Origin: Pseudomonas sp. ADAK18
Lineage (GTDB): Bacteria; Pseudomonadota; Gammaproteobacteria; Pseudomonadales; Pseudomonadaceae
Direction: 5' to 3'
Assembly (NCBI RefSeq): GCF_012935695.1
Contig: NZ_CP052859.1
Location: forward strand, 289,001 to 353,000
DNA: 64,000 nucleotides
Part shown: one piece after another, positions 1 to 9,322 of the stretch
Numbering within the stretch: the first letter of the stretch is position 1
Layout: each line of letters starts with the position of its first letter
Translations under genes and position numbers: made by a program
The notes under the pieces: model-generated
Databases searched by the model: none
Told to the model about the DNA's origin: nothing
Seen by the model: only the letters and a program-made list of their open reading frames with translations

Positions 1-730
1 GCGCAACACGGTGATTGCCTGCGACATGCTGGGCTTTGGCGATTCGGCCAAGCCACTGGATCATGGCTATTGCCTGCTGGAACAGGCCGACCTGCAACAG
101 GCCTTGCTGGAGTACCTGCGCGTACAGCGGCCGGTGCATGTGTTGGCCCATGATTACGGTGACAGCGTCGCCCAGGAACTGCTTGCCCGGCACTACGAAG
201 GCCGCTTCAAGATGTCGAGCTGTGTGTTTCTCAATGGTGGGCTGTTCCCCGAGACTCATCGCCCAGCGTTGGTGCAAAAACTGTTGCTCAGCCCCCTGGG
301 CTGGATGATCGGTCGCACCTTTGGGCGCAATGCCTTGGCCAGCAGCTTCAAGCAGATCTTCGGCCCTGACACCCGGCCCAGTGAAAGCGCCCTGGACGAT
401 TTCTGGAGCCTGATCAATGCACATGATGGCCCACGGATCCTGCACAAACTGATCGGCTATATCCCTCAACGGCGCCGGCAACGGGAGCGTTGGGTGGCGG
501 CGATGCAGCGCGGTGATGTGCCGTTGCGGGTGATTGACGGCGAAGTTGACCCGATTTCCGGTGGGCACATGGTCGCGCGCTACCGCGAACTGGTGCCGAA
601 CGCCGATACGGTGTTGCTGGCCAACATCGGCCATTACCCGCAGATCGAAGCGCCGGTGCAGGTGCTCAAGCATTACCTGGCGTTTCGCGAGCGCATCGCG
701 TTGACGGCGCCGCACGTGGCGTGTTCCTGA
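1..730 (+). CDS. alpha/beta hydrolase, 5' end outside window
   Basis: The reading frame is already open at base 2, so the gene starts upstream of the window; about 242 codons are visible. The fragment shows an alpha/beta hydrolase fold: a nucleophile elbow of the HDYGDS type (an Asp nucleophile, as in epoxide hydrolases, haloalkane dehalogenases and the MEST group), a cap region, an acidic residue in GEVDP and a C-terminal catalytic His in NIGHYPQ. Together these give an intact Asp-His-acid triad. It is followed by an SDR dehydrogenase on the same strand, which suggests a small lipid or ester catabolic cluster. Substrate cannot be read from sequence; a plain esterase is less likely because the elbow lacks Ser. 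Confidence 0.8.
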   Translation, partial: RNTVIACDMLGFGDSAKPLDHGYCLLEQADLQQALLEYLRVQRPVHVLAHDYGDSVAQELLARHYEGRFKMSSCVFLNGGLFPETHRPALVQKLLLSPLGWMIGRTFGRNALASSFKQIFGPDTRPSESALDDFWSLINAHDGPRILHKLIGYIPQRRRQRERWVAAMQRGDVPLRVIDGEVDPISGGHMVARYRELVPNADTVLLANIGHYPQIEAPVQVLKHYLAFRERIALTAPHVACS

Positions 731-844
731 CGATCATCCCCGCACCTTATCGCGCACCATTCAGCCCTAACCGTGTTTATTGTGACCACAAGCCCGGTGC
801 CGGACACTCAACCTATTCCCCCCCTATCGCCCCTGGAGTTTCGT

Positions 845-1756
845 ATGAGTGAGTCTGTGCAGTTCAAGGATAAGGTCGTGATCGTCACCGGTGCTGGCGG
901 TGGATTGGGCCGGGCTCACGCGCTGCTGTTCGCCAAGCACGGCGCCAAGGTGTTGGTGAACGACTTGGGTGGCTCGGCCCAGGGCGAAGGTGCCAATGCA
1001 TCGGCGGCAGACCGAGTGGTGGCCGAGATCCGTGAGGCCGGTGGCATTGCCGAGGCCAATCATGATTCGGTCACCGATGGCGACAAGATCGTACAGAACG
1101 CCCTCGACGTGTTCGGCCGCATCGACGTGGTGGTGAACAACGCCGGGATCCTGCGGGACAAGACCTTCCACAAAATGGACGATGGTGACTGGGACCTGGT
1201 TTACCGGGTGCATGTCGAAGGCGCCTACAAAGTCACCCGCGCCGCCTGGCCGCACCTGCGGGAGCAAGGTTATGGACGCGTCATTTTTACCGCTTCAACC
1301 TCCGGGATTTACGGCAACTTCGGCCAGTCCAACTACGGCATGGCCAAGCTCGGCCTGTATGGCTTGACCCGCACCCTGGCATTGGAAGGGCGCAAGAACA
1401 ACATTCTGGTCAACGCCATTGCGCCTACCGGTGGCACGCGCATGACCGAAGGCCTGATCCCGCCACAAGTGTTCGAGCGCCTGAAGCCGGAACTGGTCAG
1501 CCCGTTGGTGGTGTACCTGGGCAGCGAGGCCTGCCAGGAAACCTCCGGCCTGTTTGAAGTCGGCGGTGGCTGGATCGGCAAGACCCGTTGGGAGCGCAGC
1601 CTGGGTGTGGGGTTTGACCCTGAAGCTGGCTTCTCGCCGGACGATGTGGCCGCGCACTGGCAGCAAATCTGCGACTTTGAAGGCGCCGCTCACCCTAAGG
1701 ACAATATTGAAGCCTTGAAGGAAATGATGGCGAACCTGCAGAAGTACGCCCTCTGA
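845..1756 (+). CDS. SDR-family oxidoreductase, 3-hydroxyacyl-CoA dehydrogenase-like
   Basis: This 303-residue protein has the classical SDR layout: NAD(P)-binding TGAGGGLGRAHA near residues 14-25, the NNAG motif near 100, and a Tyr-x3-Lys catalytic pair in NYGMAK near 165. The length and the C-terminal extension after the Rossmann core match the single-domain relatives of the peroxisomal multifunctional (FOX2/HSD17B4) dehydrogenases, which oxidise 3-hydroxyacyl-CoA. I chose the ATG at 845 because a GGAG ribosome site lies about 7 bases upstream; an in-frame upstream start at 773 would add 24 proline-rich residues with no site. It follows the hydrolase by 114 bases and ends at a strong terminator. 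Exact substrate is unknown. Confidence 0.85.
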   Translation: MSESVQFKDKVVIVTGAGGGLGRAHALLFAKHGAKVLVNDLGGSAQGEGANASAADRVVAEIREAGGIAEANHDSVTDGDKIVQNALDVFGRIDVVVNNAGILRDKTFHKMDDGDWDLVYRVHVEGAYKVTRAAWPHLREQGYGRVIFTASTSGIYGNFGQSNYGMAKLGLYGLTRTLALEGRKNNILVNAIAPTGGTRMTEGLIPPQVFERLKPELVSPLVVYLGSEACQETSGLFEVGGGWIGKTRWERSLGVGFDPEAGFSPDDVAAHWQQICDFEGAAHPKDNIEALKEMMANLQKYAL

Positions 1757-1783
1757 TCGTTGCATGAACATTGTTTAATAAAG

Positions 1784-1810
1784 CGGGGCGCGTAGAGCGC
1801 CCCGTTTTAT
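1784..1810 (+). terminator. Rho-independent terminator of the SDR gene
   Basis: An 8-bp perfect GC stem (CGGGGCGC / GCGCCCCG, 1784-1791 with 1797-1804), 5-base loop, then TTTTA. It sits 28 bases after the SDR stop. Confidence 0.85.
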
Positions 1811-1818
1811 TTCAGGCA

Positions 1819-1847
1819 TAAAAAAGGCCGCTGCAAAAGCAGCGGCC
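1819..1847 (-). terminator. Rho-independent terminator read on the minus strand
   Basis: A 9-bp stem (GGCCGCTGC / GCAGCGGCC, 1826-1834 with 1839-1847) with an AAAA loop is preceded on the plus strand by a six-A run at 1820-1825, so the T tract follows it only when transcribed right to left. No annotated minus-strand gene ends here, which is why the region to its right deserves attention. Confidence 0.7.
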
Positions 1848-1849
1848 GA

Positions 1850-2301
1850 AGTAAGACGTTGGATCAAGGAGCGATAAATCAACGTCAGTGAACACTGGTA
1901 ACAGACTGAAAGTAATGGTCAATCCGTTTGAATTCGGCTTTCTGTTGCCTGGCGGGCGCACACTGGGAAGCGTTCGTTTGCCGTGAAAGCCAGGTAAGAA
2001 TAGTCGCTTGTCACAGAATGAAAAACACCGATTCGAGACAAGGACTGTTACCAAAGTAGCAACAGTTGGCCGCGCTCTTATGTGGCAAGCCCGCTCGCCA
2101 CGGGATTGGCCGTACTTCTACTTTACTGCATCCATCCTCCTGATAACCCGCCATCCACCCCGTCGATACCCTCGCCAAAACCCCATCCGGCGCCTCCTCT
2201 CATCCTTTCGAGCGACAGTACGAATACCTCCTTGGTGCGCTTATCGCTCCTGATGCGGGGCAGTAGGGTGGGGCCTTCTGTCACACCACCGGGGAAGACG
2301 C
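1850..2301. other. Intergenic region without a convincing gene
   Basis: About 450 bases. It holds a half REP palindrome at 2081-2106 (TGTGGCAAGCCCGCTCGCCA), a possible unannotated minus-strand transcript ending at the terminator at 1819-1847, and presumably the promoter of the DUF1302 gene. The open frames here are short, have atypical composition and lack ribosome sites. Confidence 0.6.
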
Positions 2302-4092
2302 ATGACAAAAACAACAATGCGCGCCATCTTCAGGCCACAGGCGCTGGCCGCTGCGGTTGCTTTGGGTTGCTGCGCCCAGGCGCAGGCTGTTTCGTTCAAC
2401 ATCGGGGAAATCGAAGGGCAATTCGATTCCTCTCTCTCGGTGGGTGCCAGTTGGGGCATGCGCGATGCCGACAAAAAGCTGGTGGGCATTCCCAATGGCG
2501 GCACGGGCCAGGCCTCCACCGGCGATGACGGGCGCCTGAATTTCAAGAAGGGCGAGACCTTCTCCAAGATCTTCAAGGGCATCCACGACCTGGAGCTCAA
2601 GTACGGCGACAGCGGCGTGTTCGTACGGGGCAAGTATTGGTACGACTTTGAACTGCAGGATGAAGACCGTGAGTTCAAACAGATCAGCAATAACCATCGC
2701 GACGAAGGCGCGCGTTCTTCCGGCTACCAGTTGCTGGACGCGTTCATCTACCACAACTATTCCATCGGCGACTTGCCCGGCAACGTGCGCGTCGGCAAGC
2801 AAGTGGTCAGTTGGGGTGAAAGCACCTTCATCGGCAACTCCATCAACAGCATCAACCCTATCGACGTTTCCGCCTTTCGCCGACCGGGCGCCGAAATCAA
2901 GGAAGGCCTGATTCCGGTCAATATGGTGTTTGCCTCCCAGAGCCTGACCAACCAGCTGAGCGTCGAAGGCTTCTATCAGTTGAACTGGCAAAACACCGTG
3001 GTGGATAACTGCGGCACCTTCTTCGGCAACGATGTGGTGGCCCACGGCTGCAACAGCAACTATACGGTTGGCAGCCCGGCGATTGCGCCGTTGCAACCCG
3101 TGGCGGCAGCGTTTGGCCAGGGCTTCCAGGTCACTCCGGAAGGTGTGGTAGTGCAGCGTGCCAAGGACCGTGAAGCCCGCGATGGCGGCCAGTTCGGTGC
3201 GGCCTTGCGCTGGCTGGGCGATGACACCGAGTACGGCCTGTACTTCATGAACTACCACAGTCGCACGCCGAACGTGGGCACGATCACCGCCAATACCAAC
3301 TTGGCGACGATCCAACGCATCATCAATACCGCCAACTCCATTGCCCCCGGCACCGGCGCAGGCTTGGCGCAAAGCACGATGCTCGGCCGCGGTCAGTATT
3401 ACCTCGATTACCCGGAAAATATTCGCCTGTTCGGCGCCAGCTTCTCCACGACCTTACCTACGGGCACCGCTTGGACCGGCGAGATCAGCTACCGCCCCAA
3501 CGCGCCGGTGCAACTCAACACCACCGACCTGACGTTGTCCCTGGTCAACCCGATTGCCGGTAACGCCGCTTCACCGATTGCCAGTTCATTTGGGGCAGAT
3601 AACAGCGGTTACCGGCGCAAGGAAATCACCCAGATCCAAAGCACCATGACCCAGTTTTTTGACCAGGTGCTGGGCGCCGAACGCCTGACCCTGGTGGGTG
3701 AAGCGGCCTACGTCCATGTCGGTGGGCTGGAGGCGAAATCCAAGCTGCGTTACGGCCGCGATTCGGTCTACGGGCAGTACGGTTTTGGCGGCGACACCGA
3801 CGGTTTCGTCACGGCCAACTCCTGGGGTTATCGCGCCCGGGCGATCCTCGACTACAACAACGTGTTCGCCGGGATCAACCTCAAACCCAACCTGTCCTGG
3901 TCCCATGACGTCAGCGGTTATGGCCCCAACGGCCTGTTCAACCAGGGCGCCAAGGCTATCAGCGTTGGCGTCGACGCCGACTATCGCAACACCTACACCG
4001 CCAGCCTGAGCTACACCGACTTTTTTGGTGGCGACTACAACACCCTGACCGACCGTGACTTCCTCGCCCTCAGCTTCGGCGTGAACTTCTGA
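2302..4092 (+). CDS. DUF1302 outer-membrane protein
   Basis: A 596-residue exported protein with a Sec signal peptide of about 28 residues ending in AQAVS. The body is rich in alternating aromatic/polar strands and ends in a C-terminal Phe (SFGVNF), the usual insertion signal for outer-membrane beta-barrels. It matches the DUF1302 family, which in pseudomonads nearly always precedes a DUF1329 gene, as it does here with a 26-base gap. A GGGGAAG site precedes the ATG. The family is thought to act in handling of hydrophobic substrates at the outer membrane, but its function is not established; that role here is inference from the hydrolase and dehydrogenase upstream. Confidence 0.85.
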   Translation: MTKTTMRAIFRPQALAAAVALGCCAQAQAVSFNIGEIEGQFDSSLSVGASWGMRDADKKLVGIPNGGTGQASTGDDGRLNFKKGETFSKIFKGIHDLELKYGDSGVFVRGKYWYDFELQDEDREFKQISNNHRDEGARSSGYQLLDAFIYHNYSIGDLPGNVRVGKQVVSWGESTFIGNSINSINPIDVSAFRRPGAEIKEGLIPVNMVFASQSLTNQLSVEGFYQLNWQNTVVDNCGTFFGNDVVAHGCNSNYTVGSPAIAPLQPVAAAFGQGFQVTPEGVVVQRAKDREARDGGQFGAALRWLGDDTEYGLYFMNYHSRTPNVGTITANTNLATIQRIINTANSIAPGTGAGLAQSTMLGRGQYYLDYPENIRLFGASFSTTLPTGTAWTGEISYRPNAPVQLNTTDLTLSLVNPIAGNAASPIASSFGADNSGYRRKEITQIQSTMTQFFDQVLGAERLTLVGEAAYVHVGGLEAKSKLRYGRDSVYGQYGFGGDTDGFVTANSWGYRARAILDYNNVFAGINLKPNLSWSHDVSGYGPNGLFNQGAKAISVGVDADYRNTYTASLSYTDFFGGDYNTLTDRDFLALSFGVNF

Positions 4093-4118
4093 TTTGGCTT
4101 AAAGAAGGACATCTTTTT

Positions 4119-5495
4119 ATGAACAAGCAGCGCAACATGATTTTGCAGTGCGGCGTATTGGCCCTGAGCCTGTTGGCGGCCAACGTGATGGCGGCGGTGT
4201 CGCCGGAAGAAGCGGCCAAACTCGGCACCACCCTGACGCCGGTGGGGGCCGAGAAAGCCGGCAACGCCGACGGTTCGATCCCGGCCTGGACCGGTGGCAT
4301 TCCGAAAAACGCTGGCGCGGTGGACAGCAAGGGCTTCCTGGCCGACCCGTTCGCCAATGAAAAACCGCTGTTCGTGATCACCGCCGCCACCGTCGACAAG
4401 TACAAGGACAAGTTGTCTGACGGTCAGGTAGCGATGTTCAAGCGCTATCCCGAGACCTACAAAATCCCGGTCTACCCGACCCACCGCACGGTCAATCTAC
4501 CGCCAGAGGTCTACGAGTCGATCAAGCGCAGTGCGTTGAACGTCAAGGCCATCAACGACGGCAACGGCCTGGAAAACTTCACCGGTAACCGCTACTACGC
4601 ATTCCCGATTCCGAAGAACGGCGTCGAGGTGCTGTGGAACCACATCACCCGTTACCACGGCGGCAACCTGCGGCGCATCATCACCCAGGCCACGCCGCAG
4701 ACCAACGGCAGCTACACCTCGATCCGCTTCGAAGAAGAAGTGGCCGTGCCGCAATTGATGCCGGACCTGGACCCGGCCAAAGGCTCCAATGTATTGAGTT
4801 TCTTCAAGCAGTCAGTGACCGCTCCGGCGCGTCTGGCGGGCAACGTACTGCTGGTGTATGAAACCCTCGATCAGGTCAAAGAGCCGCGCCTGGCCTGGAT
4901 CTACAACGCCGGCCAACGCCGTGTTCGCCGTGCGCCGCAAGTGTCCTATGACGGACCTGGTACGGCTGCCGATGGTTTGCGCACCACCGACAACTTCGAC
5001 ATGTTCTCCGGTGCCCCGGACCGCTACGACTGGAAGCTGGTGGGCAAGAAGGAAATGTACATTCCCTACAACAGCTACAAGCTCGACTCGCCGACCCTCA
5101 AGTACGACGACATCATCAAGGCCGGGCATATCAACCAGGACCTGACCCGTTACGAACTGCACCGGGTCTGGGAAGTGATCGGCACGGTCAAGCCGAGCGA
5201 GCGGCACATCTACGCCAAGCGCCACATGTACATCGACGAAGACAGCTGGCAAGTGGCGCTGGTGGATCACTATGACGGCCGTGGCCAACTGTGGCGCGTG
5301 GCTGAAGGTCATGCCCAATTCTATTACGACCACCAGGTGCCGGCCTACACCGTCGAAACCCTGTACGACATCATCGCCGGCCGCTATATAGCACTGGGGA
5401 TGAAGAACGAGGAGAAACACAGCTTCGAGTTCGGCTTTGCGGCCAAGGCGGCGGACTATACGCCGGCGGCGTTGAGGGCCTCGGGCGTACGCTGA
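4119..5495 (+). CDS. DUF1329 outer-membrane-associated protein
   Basis: A 458-residue exported protein with a signal peptide of about 25 residues ending at VMA-AVS. The mature part matches DUF1329, a family whose fold resembles the LolA/LolB lipoprotein carriers; no lipobox Cys is evident. AAGAAGGA lies ahead of the ATG. It is co-transcribed with the preceding DUF1302 gene, and the two are expected to work together at the outer membrane. There are no catalytic motifs to name. The stop is followed by a REP pair and then by a terminator, so the two-gene unit ends here. Confidence 0.85.
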   Translation: MNKQRNMILQCGVLALSLLAANVMAAVSPEEAAKLGTTLTPVGAEKAGNADGSIPAWTGGIPKNAGAVDSKGFLADPFANEKPLFVITAATVDKYKDKLSDGQVAMFKRYPETYKIPVYPTHRTVNLPPEVYESIKRSALNVKAINDGNGLENFTGNRYYAFPIPKNGVEVLWNHITRYHGGNLRRIITQATPQTNGSYTSIRFEEEVAVPQLMPDLDPAKGSNVLSFFKQSVTAPARLAGNVLLVYETLDQVKEPRLAWIYNAGQRRVRRAPQVSYDGPGTAADGLRTTDNFDMFSGAPDRYDWKLVGKKEMYIPYNSYKLDSPTLKYDDIIKAGHINQDLTRYELHRVWEVIGTVKPSERHIYAKRHMYIDEDSWQVALVDHYDGRGQLWRVAEGHAQFYYDHQVPAYTVETLYDIIAGRYIALGMKNEEKHSFEFGFAAKAADYTPAALRASGVR

Positions 5496-5519
5496 TCTTC
5501 GTTTGAAATACGATCAAAA

Positions 5520-5608
5520 TGTGGGAGCGGGCTTGCTCGCGAAAGCGGTGAGTCAGTTGGTGCATATTTGGCTGACACTCCGCCTTCGCGAGCAAGCCCG
5601 CTCCCACA
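5520..5608. repeat. REP pair (BIME-like palindrome)
   Basis: Two inverted REP cores, TGTGGGAGCGGGCTTGCTCG at 5520 and its complement ending at 5608, flank a 40-base centre. Copies of the same family occur at 8315, 18513 and 23181. Confidence 0.9.
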
Positions 5609-5635
5609 TTTGACCGCGTTCCACATTCAGGTCCC

Positions 5636-5668
5636 ATGCCGGGACCCTTCGGGCGCCCGGCATTTTTT
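5636..5668 (+). terminator. Rho-independent terminator after the DUF1302/DUF1329 pair
   Basis: Arms ATGCCGGG (5636-5643) and CCCGGCAT (5656-5663) enclose an inner CCC-TTC-GGG hairpin, followed by TTTTTT. Confidence 0.8.
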
Positions 5669-5768
5669 ATGCCCGGCAATCAGCCTGCTGAATACTCCTC
5701 AACAACCGCCAACCACAGGACTAGGGTAGGAGGCACGCAGCCTAATAATAAAAAACAGGGACGCAGTA

Positions 5769-8285
5769 ATGACCGCCATGACCCGTTGTCTGGATCGTCC
5801 TGGATTCATGCCCCGTTTGTCTTCCCACCATTTATTGCGCCCGCGTCTGGCCGAGCCTTTGCTCATGGCGCAGGCTCGGGTGAAGTTGCTCTGTGCACCG
5901 GCCGGCAGTGGCAAGAGCGCCTTGCTTGCCGAGTGCGCGTTACAGGCGCCCACCACGTGCCAGGTGTATTGGCTGCCCTTGAACGGTGCTGCCCTCGGCG
6001 CCCTCGATTTCTGCCAGCGCCTGGCGCAAAGCCTCGGTTTGGTGTTTGTCGATGAAGCGACATTGTCGATGGATCTCAGTCGCTGGCAGGGCACGGCCTG
6101 GGTCTTCCTCGATGACTATTGCCGGGTTCCGACCCTGGAGCTGGATGCCTTGCTCGACCGCTTGCTGGTCGCCAGCAGCCCGGCGTTGAGCTGGTGGTTG
6201 GGCGCACGGCGACGGCCGATGTGCAACTGGCCCCGGTTGCTGCTCGATGATGAGTTGTGGGAATGCAGTGGCGCGGAAATGGCCTTTGATCAGGCCGAAA
6301 TCCAACAATTGACCACCCGCTGTCCCTACGCCGGGCAAACCGCCGACAAGGTGGTGCACTTCAGTGCTGGTTGGTGTGCTGGCGTGCGCATCGCCCTGCT
6401 TGAAGTGGATGGGCATCCGGATAAAACGCTGCTCGATTACCTGCAGCATGAGCTGTTCAGCACGCTGACACCTGAGCTGGCCGAAGCCTGGCGCGTGTTG
6501 GCGCACTTGCCGCGTTTCAATCCCGGTTTGTGTGAGCACCTGTTCGGTTTTGGTGATGGTGCCGACTACCTGCGGGACTTGCAGGCGCTGGGTGCCTTTA
6601 TTGAACCTTGGGAGGATTCTCCCGACTGGTCGCAAGTCTTCCCACCCTTGGCGAAATTACTGCAGGACGAACCCTGGCCGGCCAAGCGCTCCTGGCATCG
6701 GCGAGCGTGCCAATGGTTCACCGTGGCCGAGGATTGGCAGGTGGCGTTCGAGCAAGCGCTGTTGGCCGAGGAGTACGAAGTCGCCGTCAGCCTGCTGCGT
6801 CATTTCAGTTTTGAAGACCTGTTCCGCCAGCAAAACGCGGTGCTGTTGTTGCGTTTGCATGAACAGCATGGCGATGAACTGATGCTGGGCTCGGCGCAGT
6901 TGGTGGGGCTGGTGACGGCGGCGTTGTTGTTTGCCGGGCGCTTCGATCAGGCCGCGCAATGCATCGACCAGTTGGCGCGGTTCACACCGCAGCCGACCGC
7001 GCAATTGCAGCGTCAGTTGTTGGCCCGTTGGCAGGCACAGTGGGGCTGGCTATTGCATCTGGGGGGCGAGGCGTTGCGCGCCCGCGAGCACTTTCTCGAA
7101 GCCCTGGCGTATCTGCCGGACGGTGCTTGGACATCGCGCTTGATGTGCTTGTCCGGGCTGACCCAACAGGCCTTGTTGCGGGGGGAACTGGACGTGGCCC
7201 AAGGTCTGAACCGAGAAGCGCTGTGCCTGGCCAGGTCTCATGGTTCATTGTTGCTGGAGGCGCTACTGGAGCTTGATCACGCCCAGTTGCTGGAGCAGCG
7301 TGGTGCGCCTTATCGAGCCCAGAGCCTGCTGGAAAATGTCCAGGCGATGCTAGCCAGGCAGCGACTCAAGGCTGGGCCATTGGTGGGACGAATTGCTCTG
7401 CGACGTGGGCGTCTGGCCTTGCGCCAAGGCCACGATGCCGTGGCCGCCGAATGCTTCGAGACAGGGTTGGACATTTGTCTGCATAGCCAGGACAAGCGTG
7501 TGTTGTACGGTTTTCTCGGGTTGGCGTTGTTGGCGGCGAACAAGGGTGATTATGCCCAGGCGTTTATCCAGCTGCGGGACGCCGAACGCCTGATGCAACA
7601 GCGGCACGTGCCGGACACCGTGTACCGGGCCGTGCTGTTGTTGCTCAGTGGGCATTTCTGGCTACAGCAAGGGCGTGCCGAGTTGACCCTGGAGGCGGTG
7701 ACTCGCGTGTTGCGTCACTACCGTGGGCCGAATGCGAAACAGGCGCCGCCGGCCACGCTGGAATTGATTCCACGTCTTGAGTATTTGCAGGTGTTGGCCG
7801 AGGTGAAGTTAAGCCGTTTTGATGCGCCCATCGCGCGGCTTAACGCCTTGCTTGAGAGTGCCCGGCAACGGGGCATGCTGTGCCTTGAGGCTGAATTGCA
7901 TCTGGTGTTGGGGGAGGTGGCCTGGCAAATGGCCGATCGGCCGTTGGCCTTGCGCTCATTGCAAGCCGGTCTGGAACTGGCGGGCCGTTGTCAGGTGCAG
8001 CAGGCGATTCGCGAGTTGCGTCTGCGTCAGCCGGGGTTGTTGAGTGAATTGGGGCTGGAACCTCGGGAGTATCAGGCCTGTGTCGGGGACAATCCCCTTA
8101 GTCAGCGGGAGCTGGAGGTGCTGCAGTTGATTGCCTTGGGTAACTCCAACCTGGAGATCGCCGACCAACTGTTTATCTCGCTGCACACGGTGAAAACCCA
8201 TGCGCGGCGGATACATAGCAAGTTGGGGGTAGAGCGGCGGACTCAGGCGGTGGCGAAGGCCAAGATGTTGGGGTTGATGGCCTGA
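5769..8285 (+). CDS. LuxR-family regulator of the MalT/LAL type
   Basis: An 838-residue protein with an N-terminal P-loop ATPase (APAGSGKS near residue 43-50), a long helical TPR-like middle, and a C-terminal LuxR helix-turn-helix (about residues 775-835, [13 protein letters not shown] then [19 protein letters not shown]). This is the MalT/large ATP-binding regulator design, where ligand and ATP binding drive activation. A GGGA site precedes the ATG at 5769; ATGs at 5778 and 5808 are alternatives. Position immediately after the DUF1302/DUF1329 pair suggests that it controls that cluster; this is inference from context. Confidence 0.88.
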   Translation: MTAMTRCLDRPGFMPRLSSHHLLRPRLAEPLLMAQARVKLLCAPAGSGKSALLAECALQAPTTCQVYWLPLNGAALGALDFCQRLAQSLGLVFVDEATLSMDLSRWQGTAWVFLDDYCRVPTLELDALLDRLLVASSPALSWWLGARRRPMCNWPRLLLDDELWECSGAEMAFDQAEIQQLTTRCPYAGQTADKVVHFSAGWCAGVRIALLEVDGHPDKTLLDYLQHELFSTLTPELAEAWRVLAHLPRFNPGLCEHLFGFGDGADYLRDLQALGAFIEPWEDSPDWSQVFPPLAKLLQDEPWPAKRSWHRRACQWFTVAEDWQVAFEQALLAEEYEVAVSLLRHFSFEDLFRQQNAVLLLRLHEQHGDELMLGSAQLVGLVTAALLFAGRFDQAAQCIDQLARFTPQPTAQLQRQLLARWQAQWGWLLHLGGEALRAREHFLEALAYLPDGAWTSRLMCLSGLTQQALLRGELDVAQGLNREALCLARSHGSLLLEALLELDHAQLLEQRGAPYRAQSLLENVQAMLARQRLKAGPLVGRIALRRGRLALRQGHDAVAAECFETGLDICLHSQDKRVLYGFLGLALLAANKGDYAQAFIQLRDAERLMQQRHVPDTVYRAVLLLLSGHFWLQQGRAELTLEAVTRVLRHYRGPNAKQAPPATLELIPRLEYLQVLAEVKLSRFDAPIARLNALLESARQRGMLCLEAELHLVLGEVAWQMADRPLALRSLQAGLELAGRCQVQQAIRELRLRQPGLLSELGLEPREYQACVGDNPLSQRELEVLQLIALGNSNLEIADQLFISLHTVKTHARRIHSKLGVERRTQAVAKAKMLGLMA

Positions 8286-8314
8286 ACGCCAATCTCGAAA
8301 TCAACGCAGGCCAA

Positions 8315-8404
8315 TGTGGGAGCGGGCTTGCTCGCGAAGGCGGTGTATCAGCCACTAGATACTTTGACTGACCCACCGCCTTCGCGAGCAAGCCCGCCCC
8401 CACA
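8315..8404. repeat. REP pair (BIME-like palindrome)
   Basis: Inverted REP cores at both ends (right core has one change, CCCGCCCCCACA). It lies between the convergent LuxR and IclR-type genes, where it may also end transcription. Confidence 0.9.
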
Positions 8405-8415
8405 TTTTTACTCAA

Positions 8416-9204
8416 TCAGGGCTGATACCCCATCCGCCAACTCACCGCCTGGCTCGCCGCGAGCAATCGCTTGGCCGCCGGCCCATCCTCATCGGCATGA
8501 AACAACGACGTCGGCCCCACCACCGTCAACACCGCCGCCACTTGCCCCATCGCGTTGAACACCGGCGCCGACAGCGCGTCCACCCCCGGCATCAGCAGGC
8601 CATGGACAAAATGCAGCCCACGCTGGCGAATCTGTTCACAGGTGTCGGCATATGCCTGGTCATCCACCAGGGCATGGGCGATACCCGCCTGAATCTCCCG
8701 CTCACGCAACTCGACCGTTTCCCGCGAGGGCAGAAAGGCGCTGAACACCAGCCCTGTGGACGAACTCAACAGCGGCAGCACCGAGCCCAGTTGCGTCACC
8801 ACCGTCACGGCCCGCACGGCCGGTTCGATGTGCACCACGGTGGCGCCCTGATTGCCCCACACCGCGAGAAAGCAGGTCTCGTTCAACTCGTCCCGCAGCT
8901 CTGCCAGGGGCAGGGCCGCGACTTTCAGCACGTCCATACTGCCCAGTGCGGCCAAACCCACACGCAAGGCTTCGCGGCCCAGGCCGTAATGGTTGGTGGC
9001 GGTGTTCTGCTCGGCGAAGCCACTGGCGATCAGCGCCTGCAAGTAGCGGTGGACCTTGCTCGCCGGCATCTGCACATGCTCAGCCAGACGCGATAACGAC
9101 GTGGCCGGCGACAGTTCGGCCAGGGCTTTGAGGATGTCGGTGCCGACCTCGGCCGAGCGGACTTTCTGTTTACCGGTGTCGCGGGTAGCGGGCGGCTTTT
9201 CCAT
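8416..9204 (-). CDS. hmgR: IclR-family repressor of the homogentisate pathway
   Basis: A 262-residue IclR-type regulator: N-terminal winged helix-turn-helix (SLSRLAEHVQMPASKVHRYLQAL, about residues 40-62) and the C-terminal IclR effector domain. It is divergent from hmgA-fahA-maiA, the arrangement of HmgR in P. putida, where the repressor responds to homogentisate. I chose the ATG at 9204: the minus-strand promoter at 9237-9265 would start RNA near 9230, leaving almost no leader for the in-frame TTG at 9222. The 17-bp palindrome at 9266-9282 is its likely operator. Function is inferred from family plus context. Confidence 0.85.
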   Translation of the reverse strand: MEKPPATRDTGKQKVRSAEVGTDILKALAELSPATSLSRLAEHVQMPASKVHRYLQALIASGFAEQNTATNHYGLGREALRVGLAALGSMDVLKVAALPLAELRDELNETCFLAVWGNQGATVVHIEPAVRAVTVVTQLGSVLPLLSSSTGLVFSAFLPSRETVELREREIQAGIAHALVDDQAYADTCEQIRQRGLHFVHGLLMPGVDALSAPVFNAMGQVAAVLTVVGPTSLFHADEDGPAAKRLLAASQAVSWRMGYQP

Positions 9205-9236
9205 GGAAGGCGTGTATCCCAAGACGAATGGCGGTC

Positions 9237-9265
9237 TTTATAGCTTGACGGTCAATACCAATCAA
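9237..9265 (-). promoter_or_regulatory. Candidate sigma-70 promoter of hmgR
   Basis: On the minus strand TTGATT (9260-9265) and TATAAA (9237-9242) are separated by exactly 17 bases. The -35 box abuts the operator palindrome, so the repressor would also limit its own synthesis. Confidence 0.6.
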
Positions 9266-9282
9266 ATTACGTTATGCGTAAT
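9266..9282. promoter_or_regulatory. Candidate HmgR operator
   Basis: ATTACG-TTATG-CGTAAT is a perfect 6-5-6 palindrome of 17 bases (19 with the flanking A/T), and a third ATTACG half-site follows at 9286-9291. It lies between the two divergent promoters, 40 bases before hmgA. P. putida HmgR is known to bind a 17-bp palindrome in the equivalent place. Confidence 0.7.
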
Positions 9283-9322
9283 TGGATTACGATAAAAATA
9301 ACTTCTACGCAGAGGAAGATCC

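Noticed and set aside
2281..3372. 363-codon minus-strand open frame
   Set aside because: Antisense shadow of the DUF1302 gene; Val/Ala/His-rich translation with no ribosome site.
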